Assembly (NCBI GenBank): GCA_945861255.1
Contig: CAMAUG010000124.1
Coordinates: 1 to 10,156 of the forward strand
Origin: Candidatus Sulfopaludibacter sp. SbA3
GTDB taxonomy: Bacteria; Acidobacteriota; Terriglobia; Bryobacterales; Bryobacteraceae
Length of the DNA: 10,156 nucleotides
Direction: 5' to 3'
Under the pieces are notes generated by a model. The model saw only the letters and a list, made by a program, of their open reading frames with translations. It was not told the origin of the DNA and did no database searches. Below are positions 7,301-10,156 of this stretch, piece by piece; the stretch's first letter is position 1, and every line of letters starts with the position of its first letter. The position numbers were made by a program, and so were the translations under genes.

Positions 7301-7616
7301 GGGCCGTTTCGCGCTGCACGGACCGGGTTTGGCGCAGTTCGACTTCACGCTGCACAAGCGTTTCAACCTCACCGAGCGCCAGAACATCGAGTTCCGCGCG
7401 GAGATTTACAATCTGTTGAATCGCGCGAATTTCGCCAATCCGCCCGCGCAGCTCGCGGCGGCGCTGGGAACCGGCAATAACCAACTCCAGCCCGGCACGC
7501 CCTATACCGGCGCGGCCGCGGGCTCGGCCTTCGGCATCTTTAACGGCACCGTCAGCAGGGATGTGGGCCTGGGCGCGCAACGCCAGATCCAATTCTCATT
7601 GCGCTATAACTTTTAA
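4392..7616 (+). CDS. TonB-dependent receptor / Oar-like outer-membrane protein with carboxypeptidase-regulatory-like domain
   Basis: Large (1074 aa) predicted outer-membrane beta-barrel. A signal peptide is clear: MKQFFLFLLLGLCAFA with cleavage after the AFA at residue 16. Residues about 19-105 form a carboxypeptidase-regulatory-like beta-sandwich (GRIVGTVTDSTGAVISKASI, then ADGRGYYIVTNLAPSAY). A plug-like region follows (about 110-240, with REVATLPLNGRQLSQLYLLTPG and NAVRFDGVEGS). The rest is barrel-type sequence with alternating aromatic strands, ending in the outer-membrane C-terminal aromatic signature (FSLRYNF, final Phe). Acidobacterial genomes carry dozens of such proteins, thought to import or bind glycans or other large ligands; the substrate cannot be read from the sequence. 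No convincing TonB box was seen after the signal peptide. The ATG at 4392 begins the signal peptide directly. Its ribosome-binding site is poor (TAGG at 4386-4389). It is likely monocistronic, with a candidate terminator before it and a hairpin region after it. Confidence 0.93.
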   Translation: MKQFFLFLLLGLCAFAQDQGRIVGTVTDSTGAVISKASITVTNEKTGAAREAIADGRGYYIVTNLAPSAYKVVGSGMGLGPTEFTNLNLAVGQERTLNITLNPASVVTEITVSGGELTQVDTSSASMGANINSREVATLPLNGRQLSQLYLLTPGAQTAGGGSFDNIRFSGRANQQNAVRFDGVEGSSIIDASPGNLNGESSTGFRLQASLETVAEFRVESSNYPAEFGTGSSGQISIVTKSGGNAFHGGLFEYIRNDVLDARNFFDGAKKSALRLNQFGGSVGGAIKKDKLFFFSAFESLRQRASVNYIATVPSAAARARAVPSIQPLLAGYPNGAPTSNPDLELARFAGADSLDEYFGSMRLDYHVNDRLTMYLRYNRDQGYLVHPLDVTGSSSLVTAVPQNAVLGIQQILSPTVINETKIGINGSKTRVSGYTPNIPGVDISAFSVSFTGTVAIPGVGGQGASAGASQLGNLVRSNSTQNGRGQPYTNYTMSFIDNLTVIKGTHSFKFGGELRPVRIYTDRLGGTTYTYQNIAGLLANTPTQVLVLGDTSAPDPFNNGATGERFVKQWYLVGYGQDEWKIRPNLTMSYGLRYEYYSPLREDRNLFVLFNADEGRLMPNTTPWYQANKKNFAPRLAFTWAPAALKNKTVFRIGSGFYYGPGQTEDLIQPIDSDRASRVLTGSAAIYPVVASQVLAGFNVNALSGFQPRAYAPGYNVPERILSYTASVQQQLPSNTVLTVAYVGSQGRNLFLRSWTNRIIGINPATGTPQLQFGSQFAQIDYKTSGGTDNYNSLQTSVNRRFAQGLTAGMQWTWGRSIGNTGGSNEAQTTQNPLNFGQDRGNNAFDVRHSMNMSVLYALPVKLKNKLVNNALGGWEIGGILNARTGLPVDLTMSRPDVAWQNPATGAFTAANPGGGIAVINNPGGGAFRNNRRPSVIAGVNPYMQGADKRLFLNPAAFSIPQPGQFGNLGRFALHGPGLAQFDFTLHKRFNLTERQNIEFRAEIYNLLNRANFANPPAQLAAALGTGNNQLQPGTPYTGAAAGSAFGIFNGTVSRDVGLGAQRQIQFSLRYNF

Positions 7617-7771
7617 GGAACTCGCGCAAAGCGGAGTGCGGCGCGAGAATGTTCGTGATCAGTTGGTGGTGCGCGCCGCACCCTTCGCGCTTTGAGGAAC
7701 ACCCGCAAAGCGTAGAACGGTGCGAGCCTGTTGCTGACCCCCTCGGCGCGCGCCGCATCTTTTGTGCTTCC
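7615..7771. repeat. Two degenerate direct repeats of ~78 bp in the receptor 3' region
   Basis: Copy 1 (7615-7693) and copy 2 (7694-7771) share the ordered blocks AGGAAC, CGCAAAGCG, GCGAG, TGTT, GCGCGCCGCA and GCTT, roughly two thirds to three quarters identical by eye. A third GAGGAAG at 7772 suggests the start of another copy. Copy 1 begins at the last two bases of the receptor stop codon. Within copy 1, GTGCGGCGCG (7636-7645) pairs perfectly with CGCGCCGCAC (7672-7681), so each unit may fold. This looks like decayed intergenic repeat elements rather than coding sequence. Confidence 0.65.
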
Positions 7772-7791
7772 GAGGAAGTCCGCTGGATCTC

Positions 7792-7838
7792 CGGCCGTGG
7801 CAGTGGCTCCTACGCGGCGCCGCAGCCACGGCCGTTTT
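7792..7838 (+). terminator. Hairpin with T-run, candidate terminator for the receptor gene
   Basis: CGGCCGTGGC (7792-7801) is perfectly complementary to GCCACGGCCG (7825-7834), a 10-bp stem followed by TTTT (7835-7838). The 23-base loop contains the self-complementary GCGGCGCCGC. The long loop and short T-run make it less than ideal. It lies 175 bases past the receptor stop. Confidence 0.4.
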
Positions 7839-7861
7839 GCTTGGGCCGTTTGGGACAACGA

Positions 7862-7894
7862 TAGGCCTCGGCCTACCGCGCCGCTTGGTAGGCC
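7862..7894. repeat. Nested palindromes between convergent genes
   Basis: TAGGCC-TC-GGCCTA (7862-7875) is a perfect palindrome. Its right half, extended to GGCCTACC (7870-7877), also pairs with GGTAGGCC (7887-7894) across a 9-base loop. Two alternative hairpins thus compete for the same arm, just beyond the kinase stop codon. It may act as a leftward 3' end structure for the kinase transcript or be a palindromic repeat; there is no T-tract. Confidence 0.7.
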
Positions 7895-7904
7895 GGTTGC
7901 CGGT

Positions 7905-9266
7905 CTACGGCAGGAAGATGCGGAAGGTGGTGCCTTTGCCCAACTGGCTTTCCACGGTGATGACGCCGTTCATGCGTTCGACGACGTGTTTGACGATCGA
8001 CAGTCCCAAGCCGGTTCCGCCCACTTGCCGTGAGCGGGCTTTGTCCACACGGTAGAAGCGCTCGAAGATGCGCGGCAGGTCTTCGGAGGGGATGCCGACG
8101 CCGGTGTCGGCGACCGTGATGGAGGCGCGGCCATCGGGTTCACGGTCCACCCGCAAGCGCACCTCACCGCCCGGGCGGTTGAACTTAATGGCGTTAGCCA
8201 GCAGGTTGAGCAAGGCCTGTTCCAGCCGCAAGCGGCTTCCCGCGATGCGGACGTCGCCCGATTCTTCGCGGATCAACCTCACGCCGCGCTCGCGGGCCTC
8301 TCCCTCCAGCGTGAGCAGCACGCCATCCAGGACGCCGCGCATCGAAATGGTTTCCGTTTCGCCTTGATCCAGGCCCGATTCGAGCTCCGACAGAGTCAGT
8401 AAATCCGCGGCGATGCTGCCCAGCCGTACCGCGTTGGCGCGGATGATCTCGACGAAGCGCGTGCGGTTCGCCGCGTCGTCCAGCGCGCCGTCGAGCAGCG
8501 TGTCCGCATAGCCGATGATCCCGGCCAGAGGAGTACGCAGCTCGTGCGAGACGTTGGCTACGAAATCCTTGCGCACTTGTTCCAGGCGCTCCAGATCCGT
8601 AATGTCGTGAAAAATCGCGATCGCGCCGCGGCCGGAGGCCATGGCGAAAGGAGTGGCCTGCACTTCGAACGTTCGTGGCGTATCGGCGGAGAACTTGAAC
8701 CGCAGCGTGGCGTGCTCTCCAGTGGCCAGCACGGAACGGACCAGAGCCGTCAGCGCCGGCGCGCGGACCAGTTCCAGCAGGGAAAGACCTTCGAATTGAG
8801 CGCCCCGGAAACCGATGGCCCGTAGGAGCGTCTGATTACAGAAGATCACGTGCAGATCGGGGTCCACCGCGAGCACTCCCTCGGCCATGCCGGACAGGAT
8901 CGCTTCGCGGCGCGCCGCTTCCAGACGCAGATTTTCCACCTGGGCCCTGAGCTGATTAGCAACGGCTGAGAACGACTGCTCCAGCGCTCCCAAGTCGTCG
9001 CCGCGCTCGAACTCCACCGGGCGCTCGGTGACGTCGAGCAGTCCATCCGCCAGGGTTTTCAGCCTGCGCACGCGGCGGCTGAGCGAGCGTACCACCAGCA
9101 GTCCCGCACCCACGGCCAGCAGCGCGGCGCCCAGGGAAATCGCCAGCACCTGGCGGCGCACCTGCGCATCCACGGGGGCGCCGAGGAGCTGATCCGCGTA
9201 GGCGGTCAGCGAGTAATCGATGGCGACCAGCGCGAGCGCCATGAGCGCGAGCGCTGCGATGATCAA
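7905..9266 (-). CDS. PhoR-type membrane sensor histidine kinase (HAMP-PAS-HisKA-HATPase)
   Basis: Inner-membrane kinase that autophosphorylates on histidine and passes the phosphate to a response regulator. The 453 residues show a first membrane helix (about 1-18), a short extracytoplasmic loop (about 19-40), a second helix (41-60), a HAMP linker (about 58-112), a PAS domain (about 117-225; MAEGVLAVDPDLHVIFCN), HisKA with the H-box VSHELRTPLAG (H241), the N-box LLNLLANAIKFN (N354, N358), the G1 box DTGVGIP (387-393), the F-box FERFYRVD (401-408) and the G2 box GGTGLGL (416-422). All catalytic motifs are intact. The layout matches PhoR, but no phoB or other response regulator is in the window, so the symbol is not given. 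The conventional start is TTG 9266-9264 with no visible ribosome-binding site. The open frame continues upstream to about 9290, encoding INNSFFRR before the membrane helix, which looks like genuine kinase N-terminus; see findings. It is divergent from the BON gene. Confidence 0.93.
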   Translation of the reverse strand: MIIAALALMALALVAIDYSLTAYADQLLGAPVDAQVRRQVLAISLGAALLAVGAGLLVVRSLSRRVRRLKTLADGLLDVTERPVEFERGDDLGALEQSFSAVANQLRAQVENLRLEAARREAILSGMAEGVLAVDPDLHVIFCNQTLLRAIGFRGAQFEGLSLLELVRAPALTALVRSVLATGEHATLRFKFSADTPRTFEVQATPFAMASGRGAIAIFHDITDLERLEQVRKDFVANVSHELRTPLAGIIGYADTLLDGALDDAANRTRFVEIIRANAVRLGSIAADLLTLSELESGLDQGETETISMRGVLDGVLLTLEGEARERGVRLIREESGDVRIAGSRLRLEQALLNLLANAIKFNRPGGEVRLRVDREPDGRASITVADTGVGIPSEDLPRIFERFYRVDKARSRQVGGTGLGLSIVKHVVERMNGVITVESQLGKGTTFRIFLP

Positions 9267-9323
9267 CCGGCGGAAGAAAGAATTGTTAATGCTCTGAGAT
9301 TATCACGCCCGGTTGCCAACTAT

Positions 9324-9734
9324 ATGAACGTGATTACACTTTTTCTGGCAGCCTGCCTGGCGTTTGCCGAGGGTCCCGCCGCGCCGCCCGTGAAAGCGCC
9401 GCCGTCCGCTCCGCCTAAGACCACCAATTCCACGGCCGCATCCTCCCAGCAGGATCGTGAAACGGAAGCGGCGATCCGCGTCAAGTTGGCCAAGTCGAAG
9501 ATCGGCAAAGATGGATTCACGGTGCGCGTGCAGGGCGGCACGGCGTACTGGGAGGGATCCACCGGCGTGGTGCAGCACAAGGGCGCCGCCACACGCATGG
9601 CGAAAACGGCGGGGGCGAAACAAGTGGTGAATCGTATCCAGATCAGCGACGCGGCCCGGGAGAAAGCCTCTGGAAATCTGGAGACGGGGCGGCGGAGAGC
9701 GCAGGTGACCAGAGGGGAAGAGAGGACAAAGTGA
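9324..9734 (+). CDS. Exported BON-domain protein (136 aa)
   Basis: The product starts with a hydrophobic export signal (MNVITLFLAACLAFAEG), then a Pro/Ala-rich linker (about 18-40), then a single BON domain (about 44-108). The domain shows DRETEAAIRVKLAKSKI, GKDGFTVRVQGGTAYWEGST, GAATRMAKTAGAKQVVNRIQI, the usual BON order with conserved glycines and the VVN motif. It ends with a charged Arg/Glu-rich tail. BON domains (OsmY-type) bind phospholipid or polymer surfaces and occur in envelope-stress and secretion proteins, so a periplasmic or membrane-surface role is likely. Two processing routes are possible: signal peptidase I after AFA (residue 15), or lipoprotein processing at the LAAC box (C11). 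The signal has no lysine or arginine at its start and would be very short for a lipoprotein. No clear ribosome-binding site precedes ATG 9324. It is head to head with the kinase, 57 bases from the kinase TTG start. Confidence 0.8.
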   Translation: MNVITLFLAACLAFAEGPAAPPVKAPPSAPPKTTNSTAASSQQDRETEAAIRVKLAKSKIGKDGFTVRVQGGTAYWEGSTGVVQHKGAATRMAKTAGAKQVVNRIQISDAAREKASGNLETGRRRAQVTRGEERTK

Positions 9735-9796
9735 GTGGAGGCTTTCTTGCCATGGCAGGCGAGGCGCGCCACTCGGATAGCCAGTAGCCGCAGTCG

Positions 9797-10156
9797 CTAT
9801 TCCTCTTCCTCCTCTTCACCCGTCTTGGCGGCCCTGGCGGCGGCGACGATCTTTTCGGCCTGCGGGCCGGGGACGAAGTCGTAATGGTCGAATTCCATAT
9901 GAAACGACGCGCGGCCCTGTGTCATGGAGATGAGATCGTTCTGGTAATTCAACATTTCAGACATCGGAACGTGCGCCTTGATGATTTGCGTGCCGCCCTT
10001 GGTGTCCATGCCGGAAATGCGCCCGCGGCGGCCGTTCATATCGCCCATCAGATCTCCGGCGTACTCCACGGGAGCTTGCACTTCCACGTTCATCACCGGC
10101 TCGAGTAACGTGGGTTTGGCGGCCTCCATGGCGGCTCTGAACGCTTTGCGCGCGGC
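9797..10156 (-). CDS. fusA: Elongation factor G, C-terminal part (5' end beyond the window)
   Basis: The last 119 residues of an EF-G family GTPase, which drives tRNA-mRNA translocation on the ribosome. The visible part runs from AFRAAMEAAKPTLLEPVMNVEV into domain V: PVEYAGDLMGDMNGRRGRISG, IIKAHVPMSEMLNYQNDL, SMTQGRASFHMEFDHYDFVPG. The GTPase and middle domains lie beyond 10156. The stop is TAG at 9799-9797. The wording around GDMNGRRGRISGMD and the FDHYDFVPG segment recalls the second-type EF-G (often annotated fusA2) of Acidobacteria and Deltaproteobacteria more than the str-operon copy, so the paralogue is uncertain. The protein ends in six consecutive glutamates after TG, an unusual acidic tail. 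The gene converges on the BON gene with 62 bases between stops, and no intrinsic terminator is obvious there. Confidence 0.9.
   Translation of the reverse strand, partial: AARKAFRAAMEAAKPTLLEPVMNVEVQAPVEYAGDLMGDMNGRRGRISGMDTKGGTQIIKAHVPMSEMLNYQNDLISMTQGRASFHMEFDHYDFVPGPQAEKIVAAARAAKTGEEEEEE

Noticed and set aside
4413..7592. Long open frames on the minus strand opposite the receptor gene (for example 4413-5300, 5451-6587, 6642-7592)
   Set aside because: They are antisense to a gene with clear domain content and lack recognisable motifs; GC-rich codon use alone keeps them open.
7620..7900. Several overlapping short open frames on both strands in the convergent gap
   Set aside because: They run through the degenerate repeats and hairpins in different frames, with no ribosome-binding site or conserved motif; treated as non-coding repeats.
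9733..9774. GAGTGG/CCACTC arms around a TGCCATGGCA palindrome between the BON gene and EF-G
   Set aside because: Short stems, a long interior and no T-tract; not convincing as a bidirectional terminator.

Overview
The window is GC-rich bacterial chromosome. It most likely comes from an Acidobacteriota member of the Bryobacterales/Solibacter type. The main reason is the 1074-residue outer-membrane receptor with an N-terminal carboxypeptidase-regulatory-like domain, a family greatly expanded in that group. The elongation factor G variant and the ComEC sequence also fit. This placement is inference from protein style, not from a marker-gene search.

Layout, left to right. Positions 1-51 (minus) hold the first 17 codons of a gene running off the left edge, resembling the N-terminus of an integrase/transposase family. 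Next to it lie two near-identical 22-bp direct repeats. A plus-strand gene for ribosomal protein L31 (215-460) converges on a minus-strand two-gene unit (1246 to 471). That unit encodes a 66-residue HU-like protein, then, coupled by a GTGA overlap, a TIR-domain protein whose first ~43 residues look like half of an HU fold. Divergent from it is a tiny lysine-rich protein (1298-1423), followed by a long near-perfect 25-bp inverted repeat (1444-1506). A complete comEC/rec2 homologue (1626-4271) follows, ending in a plausible intrinsic terminator. A large TonB-receptor/Oar-like gene (4392-7616) comes next.

The ~290-bp convergent gap 7617-7904 holds two degenerate ~78-bp direct repeats and two strong hairpins. 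A minus-strand PhoR-type sensor histidine kinase (9266 to 7905) has no response regulator in the window. It diverges from a small exported BON-domain protein (9324-9734), which converges on the C-terminal part of an elongation factor G gene (minus strand, running off the right edge at 10156).

Most genes are core or envelope functions that appear independently transcribed: translation (L31, EF-G), DNA uptake (ComEC), outer-membrane uptake/adhesion (receptor), sensing (kinase) and cell-envelope stress (BON). The one accessory-looking unit is the HU-like/TIR pair with its divergent small basic protein, lying between a repeat-rich left edge and a repeat-like hairpin. It is the best candidate here for an undescribed system. 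No tRNA, rRNA or CRISPR array was seen.
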